From assembly GCA_023376005.1 (NCBI GenBank), contig CM042157.1:51293193-51357192 (forward strand): a DNA stretch of 64,000 nucleotides. The letters are read 5' to 3'. The translations under genes were made by a program, and so were the position numbers. The stretch's first letter is position 1. Each line of letters starts with the position of its first letter. The stretch comes from Doryteuthis pealeii. Lineage: Eukaryota > Mollusca > Cephalopoda > Myopsida > Loliginidae. The notes under the pieces are model-generated. The model saw nothing but the letters and a program-made list of their open reading frames with translations, was not told the origin of the DNA and ran no database searches. Of this stretch, positions 24,846-32,498 are shown piece by piece.

Positions 24846-27479
24846 GTTAGATAAGCTATCAGAAAATTTTATTGCTTACTACAACAACAACTGCACAATT
24901 TTTTTCTCACTTTTATTCATTTTTCGTTTTTTTAAAATATTTTACACTTAAATTGTTCAAATTGATAAAACCTTGAATTTTTGTCTGTTTAATTAAATTA
25001 AGTGTTGTGACTCAATTAGTCAATTAATAAAATTGAAAATCTGGAAAAGATTTATTACTTTTTGTACAGGAATATAAATAACAGAGTCAACGTGCAGTTC
25101 TCCAACAGTATGACTAGCTACTCGATTAGTAGTGACTCAACTACAAATACTACTACGAAACTCATCTATGAATAACCTTGCGTATTCATATCTTCCCTTA
25201 CAAACCTCCCCTTTTGAGATTTCCCTTCCTCTTGAAGGCATACCTCTTTCTTTTGGGATCAATATCCAATGTTTCAGTTGGATTTCTTTTCCTTTTACTA
25301 GTTCTTCAAGTATAATTTTCTACTGGTATAGGTACATTGAATAAATCATCATTGGTTCCTCAAATCTTGTATCTTTACTATGCGAGTATCTCTTCTTCAA
25401 TTGGTTTAGGTAGTGTTTATGTACACCACTAAGACCATTTAATCATATATTTAATCATAATCATATATATCTGCCGATACGTTTTTCAATTATATCTTAT
25501 ATATAAATAATAGAGTCAATACGTAGTTCTCCAATAGTATGACTAGCTATTTGATTAGTAGTGACTCAACTACAAATACTACTGCATAACTCGACTATGA
25601 GTGACCTTGTGTATTCGCATCTTTATATGTATTCAATTGGACAAGTCCAACCATCTTGCAGGGGAAATATTTTCCCTTTACATTAAGGAAGAGAAGAAAG
25701 TGATGTTATAAAAAAGAAATGTTTATAATTTTAATATAAGATTCCCTTAAATATTGCCCATATATGTTATTTCATAAAAACATTATTTTCATTTTTAAAA
25801 ACAACAACATTATTATATTATTTGTTTTACGATAAACAGTTTGATTATTTTATTTTATATATCATTAGAGTATTTTTCCAAAACAATTAAATCAAGTGTT
25901 TGTGATGTAGTTGACATTCTCTTGCTGTTACTTGATTTTAAAATTACTACTACTCCCCTTTCTCCTCTCTCACTGAAACGTCTTCTATTTCCTCCTCTAT
26001 TGTAAAGATATCCCACAGGAATTCCATTATTGATTTTTATTGAAATCCAATTAGCCAATCCTGTTTCTGAATAAAAAAAAAGTGTGTAAAGTTTCCTCAT
26101 GATTGGACCACTGTTATAGGCACCAACTGGTTATACACAAACAAAAATTGCCATTTATGTTGTAGATTCCCAGTGCAATTTGTTCTTTCATTTTCATCAA
26201 GGAAATTTTGGCAGATAAAGTTAAAAAATGTCTACATACATCATAAGAAAATCAAACATTTTTGGTCTAATGAAATACAATACTTCATAAGTTGTGAAAA
26301 TTTTGAAGTCCAACAGATGTGGAAAAATCTTCATACAAAAATCTGCCAAAACATTTTTGAAAAAATTAATTGAATGATTAAACTCATGTTAGACTCTTTC
26401 ACCAGCTATTTACATTAACAAAAAAAGAGAAAAGCCAAATTAATGACCACTCAAAAAAAAAGGTTATGAGGAATTGGTAAATGAACTGGATGAATGATTG
26501 GAGAATAAGGGATGAGTGAAGATGAAAATATCAATATATGAATACACAAGGAGTAATCTGCTATTGAAAAATATTCTCAGGAGCAGTTCTTCCACATTTC
26601 AGATGATTTGAAATAATTTTATACAATCTTTTTTGAGGCTATGTGTGTTAAGTGGGATGGAACACAGAAATACACCCAGTATACTTAGAAATGTTAAATA
26701 AATGTTTTGATAATATATTTAGAAATTTATACATTCATATGAATAAACAATATTTTTTAAATTTATCAATAAGACAAAGTGTTTCTCCTACATAGAGCAG
26801 GTCTTAGATTGCTTATAGTACCAGATGTTATTAAGTGATTACCTTTCTAAGTAATGAACAGGCCTTAGATTGCTTATAGTACCAGATGTTATTAAGTGAT
26901 TACCTTTCTAAGTAATGAACAGGCCTTAGATTGCTTATAGTACCAGATGTTATTAAGTGATTACCTTTCTAAGTAATGAACAGGCCTTAGATTGCTTATA
27001 GTACCAGATGTTATTAAGTGATTACCTTTCTAAATAATGAGCAGATTCAACACTATTAAACTTTGATGATTGAGTGTGAAAACTTTTAATATAACAAGAA
27101 ATCTGTCAGTTGAAATTCAAAATAACTATTAAAATGTTGACAAGTCTTAGATGAATTGCAGCAAGAAGTATTCCTTTAAATAATTTTGTTAACCATTCCA
27201 TCTGGAAAACACAATGTTAAGTGAGCAGATTTTGCATGCATTTGTCTTTCTTTTATTTTTTCACTGATGAGTTGTCCTCAGATACTTACGTGCCAACTCG
27301 TCCACAGCACATAAGACAACTGAGGAAAAGTACAACCAATAAGAGAACAGCAGCAGGGATGATCACAAAAGCCACAAATTCTGGGAATACATCACGACAA
27401 CGGTCACTTAAGCATGGGGGAGGGTTGAAGTTAGGGATGTACAGTAGATCTTCTGAAAAGGACATTCTGGTGGTTATCA
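1809..27479 (-). CDS. SGCE: Alpha/epsilon-sarcoglycan-like gene, 3' half (five exons)
   Basis: Gene-level entry. Five minus-strand exons (27290-27479, 21954-21980, 18022-18207, 4543-4593, 1809-1974) join in one frame; all four joins are phase 2, giving about 207 codons. The product would be the membrane-proximal part, a single transmembrane helix and the cytoplasmic tail of a type I membrane protein. Sarcoglycans belong to the dystrophin-glycoprotein complex at the plasma membrane of muscle and other cells. Recognition rests on the hydrophobic helix ending in CLMCC, followed by EKRxxQT and then a block around [17 protein letters not shown]. This aligns by memory with vertebrate epsilon-sarcoglycan (CCRREG, EKRNMQT, IQLVHHSAIQ, LRDMSKNR). 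Introns are about 5.3, 3.7, 13.4 and 2.6 kb and full of repeats. Ectodomain exons were not found. Alpha and epsilon paralogues are not separable here, so the symbol stands for the invertebrate alpha/epsilon type. Confidence 0.8.
2617..2640. repeat. (TG)n microsatellite
   Basis: Twelve TG units. Confidence 0.95.
2912..2979. repeat. (AT)n followed by (AG)n
   Basis: An AT run to about 2939 followed by about sixteen AG units, a compound microsatellite. It lies beside the Helitron-related block that starts near 3000. Confidence 0.95.
3000..3450 (+). mobile_element. Helitron-related fragment
   Basis: It shares a long diverged internal stretch with the block at 30480-30987 (reversed), including AAGAAATAAAAGTTT, GGTTTTAACAAAAG and AATAATTACTTGGTG, and a TCTGTAACAGAAACC-like start shared with the better-defined elements at 35835 and 47430. 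No clear terminus here, so it is a truncated copy. Confidence 0.5.
3648..3699. repeat. Perfect 52-bp palindrome around an AT run
   Basis: ATGTCCTGAAT on the left and ATTCAGGACAT on the right flank (AT)n; every base pairs with its mirror position. It would extrude as a hairpin. Confidence 0.9.
3809..4050. repeat. Palindrome flanked by mirrored AT/GT and AC microsatellites
   Basis: Order: (AT)n, (GT)n, 28 bp unpaired, arm 3917-3959, short loop, arm 3973-4015 (GTAGTATAGTAAGAAATTTG and its reverse complement), (AC)n. The whole block is nearly its own reverse complement. ORFs through it are repeat artefacts. Confidence 0.85.
4053..4207. repeat. Foldback repeat with about 60-bp arms
   Basis: The left arm (4053-4114, with AATTGTCAGTTTCTTGCC) pairs imperfectly with the right arm (4144-4205, with AGGTGAGAAACTGACAGTT). 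About 29 bp of spacer lies between. It sits directly beside the preceding palindrome. Confidence 0.8.
4262..4314. repeat. (AT)n microsatellite
   Basis: An interrupted AT run just downstream (in gene sense) of the 51-nt sarcoglycan exon. Confidence 0.9.
4543..4593 (-). CDS. SGCE: Sarcoglycan 51-nt exon with PPPPY motif
   Basis: The acceptor is TTATGTTTGTAG and the donor CTACAG|GTAATTAC. The exon is 51 nt, exactly 17 codons, and symmetric in phase 2. With the neighbouring split codons it reads [23 protein letters not shown] fits the PPxY class of ligands for WW domains. Dystrophin's WW domain binds such a motif in beta-dystroglycan, so a role inside the same complex is possible but is inference. 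I do not recall this motif in vertebrate epsilon-sarcoglycan tails. The exon could be skipped without changing frame. Confidence 0.72.
5585..8700 (-). pseudogene. Decayed transposase-like high-copy gene
   Basis: Minus-strand coding fragments run from about 8700 down to 5585: 8695-8468 (N-terminal, lysine/serine-rich), 8337-7990, 7775-7596, 7310-7170, 6985-6785 and a 339-codon block 6604-5585. Frameshifts and stops separate them. The middle piece has [16 protein letters not shown] then [20 protein letters not shown]. The long piece has [20 protein letters not shown], then [20 protein letters not shown], and ends near a [15 protein letters not shown] block. From memory this matches hypothetical proteins present in many copies in cnidarian and mollusc genomes. 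A transposon origin is inferred; I cannot name the superfamily. A SINE at 7335-7581 interrupts it. The DNA is in a sarcoglycan intron, antisense to nothing. Confidence 0.7.
7321..7595 (+). mobile_element. SINE family B insertion with 14-bp target duplication
   Basis: ATATATGTCAGATT at 7321-7334 is repeated at 7582-7595. Between them is a 5'-truncated SINE: box B (GTTCAAATCC, 7349-7358) but no box A, then a body with AACCTTGGTTAGGCAACC and a 3' region TTGACCTTGTGTCACATCC. That 3' region recurs in the SINE at 31656. Removing the insert and one repeat reconnects the minus-strand pseudogene reading with one frameshift, so the SINE landed in that gene. Confidence 0.85.
8688..11537. repeat. Large 16-bp minisatellite
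   Basis: About 2.85 kb of near-perfect tandem copies of ATGGTGAGAAGGAGTC or ATGGTGAGAAGGAGTT, roughly 175 units. Variation is mainly C or T at the unit's last base, plus scattered deletions (ATGGTGAAGGAG, GGATGG) and AAAGG variants. The unit is not a multiple of three and each + strand unit carries TGA, so it is not coding on that strand. The first units are continuous with the N-terminal end of the flanking pseudogene, whose start region contains the same bases. Confidence 0.97.
11538..12100. other. AT-rich intron sequence, nothing recognised
   Basis: About 75% AT, no terminal repeats or protein match. A 70-codon ORF at 11736-11948 has low-complexity AT-driven composition. Confidence 0.4.
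12104..14225 (-). pseudogene. LTR-retrotransposon remnant: gag, protease, RT, RNase H
   Basis: Gag-pol of an LTR retrotransposon, read on the minus strand with several frameshifts and stops. Gag runs 14223-13534 in one frame with a single TGA after FVARRL. It ends in two zinc knuckles: the first has lost its second cysteine ([14 protein letters not shown]), the second is [13 protein letters not shown], with a stop where the last cysteine should be. A retropepsin follows ([12 protein letters not shown], about 13440; [10 protein letters not shown] near 13250). The RT spans 13098 to about 12450, with [26 protein letters not shown] and the catalytic YIDD. An RNase H-like start (DLWVDASS, near 12190) follows, then the element is cut off. 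No integrase. GC content is near 50%, well above the flanks. The family looks Ty3/gypsy-like; lineage not assigned. Confidence 0.88.
14226..14800 (-). other. Possible 5' leader/LTR of the retrotransposon
   Basis: It lies directly upstream of gag in minus-strand sense. It contains a CTTTCT-rich tract (14300-14332) and a GC-richer block 14463-14790. No clear TG...CA ends or duplicate copy at the other side of the element, so LTR identity is only inferred from position and composition. Confidence 0.3.
14984..15041. repeat. (AT)n microsatellite
   Basis: About 58 bp of alternating AT. Confidence 0.95.
15045..18020. other. AT-rich intron of the sarcoglycan gene
   Basis: Long AT-rich stretch between the cytoplasmic and 51-nt exons. 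Short poly-A runs only. I saw no coding block, terminal repeats or tRNA-like boxes. Confidence 0.5.
18022..18207 (-). CDS. SGCE: Sarcoglycan exon: cytoplasmic tail
   Basis: Exon of 186 nt with acceptor TTCATTCAG and donor CTACAGAG|GTGAGTAG. It holds one base, 61 codons and two bases (phase 2 to phase 2). It encodes [20 protein letters not shown] followed by DNRD, the conserved cytoplasmic block of alpha/epsilon-sarcoglycans. After that comes a basic, serine-rich segment ([13 protein letters not shown]) that looks disordered and has no family match I recall. Reading is open throughout and codon use is ordinary. Confidence 0.85.
18425..18985 (-). mobile_element. SINE family A (copy 2) with an inverted 3'-end fragment
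   Basis: On the minus strand box A is TGGCATAATGG (18805-18795) and box B GATTCAATC (18742-18734). The body down to about 18425 holds GTTCAACAAGAAACACCTGA and the tail region. On its other side, 18905-18975 carries the same tail in plus orientation (TTAAAGATGAGGACAGCAG), so part of the SINE end is duplicated head to head. Confidence 0.7.
19000..19930. other. AT-rich intron, nothing recognised
   Basis: No ORF above background, no repeat structure seen. Confidence 0.4.
19931..20848. repeat. 918-bp segment bounded by a perfect 51-bp inverted repeat
   Basis: The 51 bases at 19931-19981 are the exact reverse complement of 20798-20848. Between them are a short GC-richer piece, the (TATC)n/(AT)n tract and AT-rich DNA. 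The right arm continues into a dispersed repeat also present at 26170-26390. Confidence 0.85.
20155..20280. repeat. (TATC)n and (AT)n compound microsatellite
   Basis: TATC/TATATC units to about 20210 then about 65 bp of AT. Confidence 0.95.
20780..21005 (+). repeat. Dispersed AT-rich repeat, copy 1
   Basis: It shares long blocks with 26170-26390: GTTGTGAAAATTTTGAA, CCAACAGATGTGG and CTTCATACAAAAATCTGCC in the same order and spacing. No coding capacity; family not recognised. Confidence 0.75.
21438..21485. repeat. (AT)n microsatellite
   Basis: About 47 bp alternating AT. Confidence 0.95.
21954..21980 (-). CDS. SGCE: Sarcoglycan 27-nt microexon ([10 protein letters not shown])
   Basis: The acceptor is TTTTTTAATCTTTCAG and the donor is CATCAGA|GTAAGTTT, with exactly 27 nt between them. 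Entering in phase 2 from the transmembrane exon and leaving in phase 2, it reads [10 protein letters not shown], where the edge residues are split codons. Vertebrate epsilon-sarcoglycan has EKRNMQT at the same place just inside the membrane, so position, phase and sequence agree. Because it is symmetric it could be skipped without frameshift, joining GRVGT directly to SELIQY. Confidence 0.78.
22258..22560. mobile_element. SINE-A-derived palindrome (copy 3)
   Basis: The left half (reversed SINE body and tail, including CTTCTTCAGGTGTTTCTTG) and the right half (TTGTGTATAAAACAATAAAG, GATGAGGAGAACAGTCTG) are inverted copies of the family A 3' domain joined near 22445. No tRNA head remains. It reads as two SINE 3' ends head to head. 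Confidence 0.7.
22960..22980. repeat. Poly-A tract
   Basis: About 19 A in AT-rich intron. Confidence 0.8.
23362..23755 (+). repeat. 48-bp minisatellite
   Basis: About eight copies of a unit with TTTGATATATTTGGAGGGAA then GATGGACAATGCTAAACAAC. Some copies have 1-bp indels (GGAGGAAG, GTTTTGAT, TTTGAGGG). In the last copies the period of 48 keeps a 16-residue repeat ([16 protein letters not shown]) open on the plus strand, but earlier copies break the frame. Confidence 0.95.
23800..24790. other. AT-rich intron, nothing firm recognised
   Basis: No coding block. A GC-richer piece at 24290-24480 may be an old repeat but has no boxes or terminal repeats I can define. Confidence 0.35.
24795..24845. 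repeat. (AAT)n microsatellite
   Basis: About 17 AAT units. Confidence 0.95.
25071..25622. repeat. Pair of 120-bp direct repeats
   Basis: 25071-25192 and 25501-25622 match at roughly 85% by eye, including TATGACTAGCTA, GATTAGTAGTGACTCAACTA and CAAATACTACT. The 308 bp between contain no RT-like or gag-like code. They could be LTRs of a tiny nonautonomous element or a segmental duplication. Confidence 0.7.
26170..26390 (+). repeat. Dispersed AT-rich repeat, copy 2
   Basis: Same blocks and order as 20780-21005. A bracket of GTGCAATTTGTTC on its left matches GTGCAATTCATTT in copy 1. Confidence 0.75.
26798..27041. repeat. 61-bp tandem repeat, four copies
   Basis: Units start at 26798, 26859, 26920 and 26981 with CAGGCCTTAGATTGCTTATA and are almost identical. 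They lie 250 bp downstream (gene sense) of the transmembrane exon. Confidence 0.95.
27290..27479 (-). CDS. SGCE: Sarcoglycan exon: juxtamembrane and transmembrane segment
   Basis: Exon of 190 nt. The acceptor is ...TTGACCAG before TGATAACC; the donor is GGCAC|GTAAGTAT, a strong consensus. It begins with two bases of a split codon, then 62 codons, and ends with two bases of another. The peptide has a proline-rich stretch (PNFNPPP), two cysteines in CLSDRC, then [18 protein letters not shown] continuing to a helix end at CLMCC and a short basic stretch (GRVG). This is the outside-in layout of a type I membrane protein with the alpha/epsilon-sarcoglycan membrane-exit cysteine pair. A stronger-looking acceptor (TTTTTTTAG) lies 16 nt upstream, but using it would put TAA and TGA in frame, so the nearer AG is preferred. 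The preceding exon must end in phase 1. Confidence 0.8.
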
Positions 27480-27499
27480 CTGGTCAAGATTATCTCTAA

Positions 27500-28440
27500 A
27501 AAAAGAAAAGAAATTACAGATTCAAATTATTTCCATTAAAAAAACATGAATTTCTCAAATAAAATTAATACAACAAATATTTTCTTCCATCAAAAACTGA
27601 TTGTTGAAATAATTTTGGTTTTATTTCAACAGTTAATATATAAATAAAAATCTGGTGGTCTTATATTTATTTTTAATTTTATATTGCTGAATTGTAATAT
27701 TAATGGTATAGATGTGTATTTTCTGACAAGAACATAGGCAAAAAAAATTCAGATCCCAATAATATATATATACAATTTGTATGACATAAAGAAAAAATCA
27801 GATCACATTAAAAAAACAATATAGAAATACTTCATTAGATTCTTTTAAAAAGAGATGATCCCAATAAGAATGTTGTGATATATGTCAATGGAATGTGCTA
27901 TCTACACAATGACTTCATAGTTTGGCTGTAACCTGAAACAATTTTATTTTAATATACAAAAAAGGAAGTCCTAAAACCATCTTAATTAAAAAAATGAAGT
28001 TAGTAAAAAAAAAAAAAAGAAAATTGAGTGATTAGAAAACAATGTAAATGATTTATACTAAATTTTATTTTATCCCCAAAACTGAAATTGTTACAATGTA
28101 TGATATCATTTGAAATTTCATTTTGAAAAGAGCAATATTGTAAAATGGTAAAATGGATTCTTCTTCTAAATGTGAAGGTAAAATGGAAGAATGCACTAAT
28201 AAAATTTTGTTTATTTTGTTTTTGATTTGAATTTGAAATAAATTCTTTTAAAGAAATTAGAATGATTTCAAATGAATGCTAAACTGATTGGACACAATAA
28301 AGACAACAAATTCCAGTGGCAATGCTCACTCACGGCCAAAACATCAGAATTTGAGTGTTTTAGACATTCTCTCTACAGTAAAATCCTAATAAGTTCGCAG
28401 CCAAACATTGTATTACAGTAAAACTCATATCATTAAATAA
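27500..28440. other. AT-rich sequence upstream of the transmembrane exon
   Basis: Intron by inference. Poly-A tracts only; no further sarcoglycan exon found by eye. Confidence 0.4.
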
Positions 28441-28484
28441 CAAATGAATTGATCTTTAATTTGGTATGTAAATTTTTGGGCTAA

Positions 28485-28670
28485 TTCAATGTTTTAGATG
28501 TATTAAAAATTAAGTACATATGTAATATTATTTTGCTTTTTTAATTTTTTACTAATACTCATAATGTTACTACTTTTCAACTTAAACAAAAATTTGATCT
28601 TAAATAATCGATTTAATTAATGTTAATTCGTTTTATAAATAAAAATTTTGTTGATATCTATTGTAATTTT
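28485..28670 (-). repeat. Module A of the AT-rich repeat family, reversed
   Basis: Contains ACATATGTAATATTATTTTG and ATAATCGATTTAATTAA, the reverse complement of blocks at 44205, 50140, 53040 and 58070. Same orientation as 59575. Confidence 0.6.
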
Positions 28671-28777
28671 AATGGCAAAATAAGAATTGCCGTATCGCTC
28701 ATTTTAACACATTAAACCGTAAATCAGTTTTTTTATGTCTTCCGTGGTGATACTCTATGGGAAAAACTCCTATAACA

Positions 28778-29420
28778 CACGAGTAGGGGACAGAGAGAAT
28801 GAGTCCTAAATCGGGAGAACAGTTTCGGCAGGCACTGAGGTCAGAACAGCTCAACAAGCAGGCAAGAGAACAGTTTTAGCAGCGGTCGAATTAAGGTCAG
28901 CATCAGTTTAGGCACCCACAGGGATAAGACCAGACAAACCCACGGACGAGGCAGCAGTCCGAAACGAACGACAGCGCAGACTACTGCAACAGTGAAGACT
29001 ATATTATCCAAACAAGAAACTATTACAGATACAATTCTCCAAAAGCTAAGTAAACATTGTCATTTGCATTTAATATTTCACCACCCGCCGAGCGAACGTG
29101 TTTGGCAACTTTCAACGAGCCTATAAACTTTCACGAACTCATACACACACACACACCTTTGAACACTTTTCTTACATTTGCACCAATAAAGATTGTTAAC
29201 CCAATTGTATACACTATAATTGCCTTGTACCTTTCCTGACCAACAGAATTACTTTTGTTTCTATCCTTCTTACTTATATATAATTGTGTGTATTGGCAAA
29301 ATAACAGAAAAATAAGCTAAAACTGTTCTTTCCTCAGTGCCTGCCGAAACTGTTCTTCCTCACTGCCTGCCGAAACTGTTCTGTTGATTTAGGGCTCTCC
29401 TTCTCTGTCTCCTATTCGTG
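28778..29420. mobile_element. 643-bp element with about 63-bp terminal inverted repeats
   Basis: The left end 28778-28840 (CACGAGTAGGGGACAGAGAG...) is an imperfect reverse complement of 29358-29420; both contain GAACAGTTTCGGCAGGCA or its complement. GC-richer than its flanks. The right end has the inner 30 bp twice. No transposase; no obvious target duplication. Nonautonomous element or foldback; family unknown. Confidence 0.75.
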
Positions 29421-29482
29421 CGAACTTCCGGAATCCGATTGAGGGGCAGATAACCCAAATTTCCGATATTTTCTGCATCTTT

Positions 29483-29497
29483 TGATATAAACATTAT

Positions 29498-29540
<43 letters not shown>
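29483..29540. repeat. AT microsatellite
   Basis: Interrupted AT run. Confidence 0.9.
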
Positions 29541-29546
<6 letters not shown>

Positions 29547-29920
29547 GATATAAACATAATAGGACAAATTTAAAAAACTTCTTTGGGATTTCGATCTCAA
29601 TTTGTAAAACTTTTTGAATTCAGTTTTGAAATTGGGTAAAATCAAGTAGCCGTTGATTCTACTGTTCTAATTAATGTCACTTTTATGCTTTAACAAAAAC
29701 GACGAGTTTCATCTAAAATAGAAAGTTCTTGCTTATTTGTGATTAAACATTTTTAATAGATGGTTGGAAAAGTAATAAAATAAAATCTTCAAAAATGTAC
29801 TTTTTGTGAAATTTCATCGATTTCGAATTATGCAAATAACGAGTTTCGTTTCTTTCTCTATAAAGATTTAGAGATCGCAAGGGGGGGGGGGGTAATTAAA
29901 ATGAAACATGTTTTAAACAT

Positions 29921-29962
29921 TTTCTCACCTTATCCCTTCTCACCATAACTCCTTCTCGCCTT
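29921..29962 (-). repeat. Vestige of the 16-bp minisatellite unit
   Basis: CTTCTCACCATAACTCCTTC is the reverse complement of the array unit at 8.7-11.5 kb (GAAGGAGTTATGGTGAGAAG). Diverged half-units lie on both sides. About two to three units, opposite orientation, 18 kb away. Confidence 0.7.
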
Positions 29963-30099
29963 AAGTCCATCTTTCTTTAAGATGGATCTTTCAAAACATT
30001 CACAACCAATCAGTATTGAGGATGATCAATTTAGCAATTGGGCTAATAACTAATCATACATGATGGAATATATAATTATATAACTTTAAGAGAGAATCA

Positions 30100-30480
30100 C
30101 TATGCAATATGTTGTATTTTGTAAGGGCCCGGGGGAAGGGCAGCAAACTCAAGGGCTGTCCTGGGTTCTTAAAGGCTATAGTTTATAAAACCACATTAAA
30201 GTCAGTAGTTTATAAAACCACAGAAACAACAAAAAACAAAACAAAACGACTGATTAAAAAAGATGATGGTGTTCTCCTGATTATTTCATGGAATAATGAA
30301 TAATGGCATTTACTAATTCTTTTGGTAAACATCCAGGACCAACATTTATTACTAAATACCACGTGACATACACATAAGAAAAAAGTCTTTCAATATATAC
30401 ATTAAACATATTATTTCTCAGTATAGCATACAATACAAGTTTTTTTGGGCTCCAATTTTTTAAGACACGGCGATGGCAGT
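30100..30480. other. Unassigned sequence
   Basis: A small 64-codon ORF (30109-30303) with a tandem VYKTT pair. No homologue recognised and no splice context; probably chance. Confidence 0.3.
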
Positions 30481-30987
30481 AACCATCAAAGAGAATATTT
30501 CATTTTCAGAAAAGATATGCAATTCATAGCTTTATATTTCTCATATAAAAAGATCACACTTATTTTAATCATATCTTAATTGGTTTCTATATAAAATCAT
30601 TCATATAATTGATTTTAATACATTGGAGAATAAAACCATAATATTAGAGATCAATAACACCAAGTAATTATTTATTAAACCAGGTTTTGTTAAAACCAGT
30701 ATGCAAATTAACCACACCATATATTATGCAAACCTTTATTTCTTAGTGATATATAAGACACATTGGAGGATTTTAAACGCACTAATAACATGAGCGGTTT
30801 TGAGGCAAATCTAACCCAGATTTACATAGAGGCATCGTTAATAAATAAGATTTATTCTTTATTAATGACTTTAACTATAAATCAAATACTTATTGATAAA
30901 CTTACACAATTTCTGGGGGTATTGTGACGTAAGCAGTAACGTAGTTTTGGTTACAGACAGACACCGAAGGAATCTCCATTATTATTA
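30480..30987 (-). mobile_element. Helitron-related element, 5'-adjacent copy
   Basis: On the minus strand it starts right after the CTAG end of the next copy with AATAATAATGGAGATTCC and TCTGTCTGTAACC. It then follows the internal sequence of the 3000-3450 copy (AATAAATAATTACTTGGTG and neighbours). The 3' end is not identified. Confidence 0.55.
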
Positions 30988-31436
30988 CTAGCAAATATAT
31001 GCACAACTAATAAGAATTCAGATAAAAAGATTTGAAACTAATCGGAAAATAGAACAACTGAAACTTACTCTTTCATCACTTCCGTTTTTCAATGCTAAAC
31101 TAATTTAACTATTTAGTTAAAATAGGAAGTAAAGAATAAAATTACAGTTATTTCATCTAGTTAATGAATTTCTTTTAGAATTCATACCCGTTCATATTCA
31201 TTAAGATAAAACCAACAATTAGAAATCAATAATACCAAGCATATTTTTATTAAAATCAGTTTTTTTAATATCGCAAATTAGCTTTACGTTTACACTGAAA
31301 ACGTAGTATTTAGGTAAGGCCAACAGTATTAATAATGTCAAACAGTTTTTAAATAGAATCATGGATAATGTGCCGTAAATACTAAGGAAATTGTATATAT
31401 TACAGACAGAAAAACACAAATCTCCATTATAATAAG

Positions 31437-31437
<1 letters not shown>
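30988..31437 (-). mobile_element. Nonautonomous Helitron-like element, 450 bp
   Basis: Minus strand: starts A|TCTTATTATAATGGAG, then TTTTTCTGTCTGTAA, and ends GCATATATTTGCTAG|T. TC...CTRR with A and T at the insertion site is the Helitron signature. Internal sequence matches 47430-48074 (TACTTCCTATTTTAACTAAA). The 3' hairpin is lost here. Confidence 0.65.

Positions 31438-31476
<39 letters not shown>
31438..31476. repeat. (TTA)n microsatellite
   Basis: About 12 TTA units abutting the Helitron-like start. Confidence 0.95.
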
Positions 31477-31477
<1 letters not shown>

Positions 31478-31640
31478 ATAGGAGTAGATACTTAAAGCTA
31501 TGTAATTGCTTGAAAAGAAGGACTGGCTTTAGCATTAGATAAACCAACATACTGACCGATCAACCAACTATAACCAGACATTTCTAAATCTTCATAGCTA
31601 AGATAAATGTATTGGAATGTTTACTTACAGCGCTACAAAA

Positions 31641-31974
31641 TACTATTACAAACATAGGGCGTCCCATCGTGGTGTAATGTTTAGGGAGCTAGTCTCGCAG
31701 ATCCATATACATTACTACTGAATTGCAAGTTCAATCCTCGCTGGATGCCTCCTGTTGTAATATAGTTCTAACAGCATGCGTAGGAATTCACACCAAACTA
31801 CTAATGAATAAGCTACCAACTTGTGCCGCTTAGTGAATAAACGTGTCCCCAGTTCCTTCCTCATTCCGACTTCGTTATAACTTACCAAACAACACTTCAC
31901 CTCATACTTGTGACCTTATGTCACATTCTACCCGTATCGAACAAGTTTGGATTAATACCTACTATTACAAACAT
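31641..31974 (+). mobile_element. Full-length SINE family B with 15-bp target duplication
   Basis: TACTATTACAAACAT at 31641-31655 is repeated at 31960-31974. The 304-bp insert has a tRNA-like head (TGGTGTAATGT as box A, GTTCAATCC as box B), a middle region, and a 3' part GTGACCTTATGTCACATTC. That 3' part matches the SINE inside the pseudogene at 7335-7581. Perfect flanking repeats suggest a fairly young insertion. Confidence 0.85.
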
Positions 31975-32331
31975 TAGTCTCGCGGACTATATTATTAGAA
32001 TATCAGTGCATCAAAAACGTTTTAGCTTAAACACATTGATTCGTTTAAAAAGCATGTTTAAAAATTTGCACTTGATGCTTTTGGCCCTTCTTCTTGGACA
32101 CTGCTTAACTGTCCAACCACTCAAAAATAAATTAAATTCATATTTTTATCACTTTAATGTAACAAGCAATTAAGAACTGGATTTAAGTTTTTGTCATATG
32201 TATAAAACAGTTTTTTAAAAATAGAATTATATTTCAAAACACTCAAAAGTTAAGAATTAGATTTTTTAAAACATTCTATGAATTATTTTCCTCTTATTTT
32301 TCTCTATAACCACTTACAATCTGGTGTTGAA

Positions 32332-32407
32332 TTTTTTTTTAGTCTGGTCATGGACCGGGCACTTTTTTTTGAAAGTCAGGCCTGTTTTTTGGTGTCACAA
32401 TCTCCCT

Positions 32408-32498
<91 letters not shown>

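Noticed and set aside
27480..27495. Stronger-looking acceptor TTTTTTTAG 16 nt upstream for the transmembrane exon
   Set aside because: Using it introduces TAA and TGA in the transmembrane frame.
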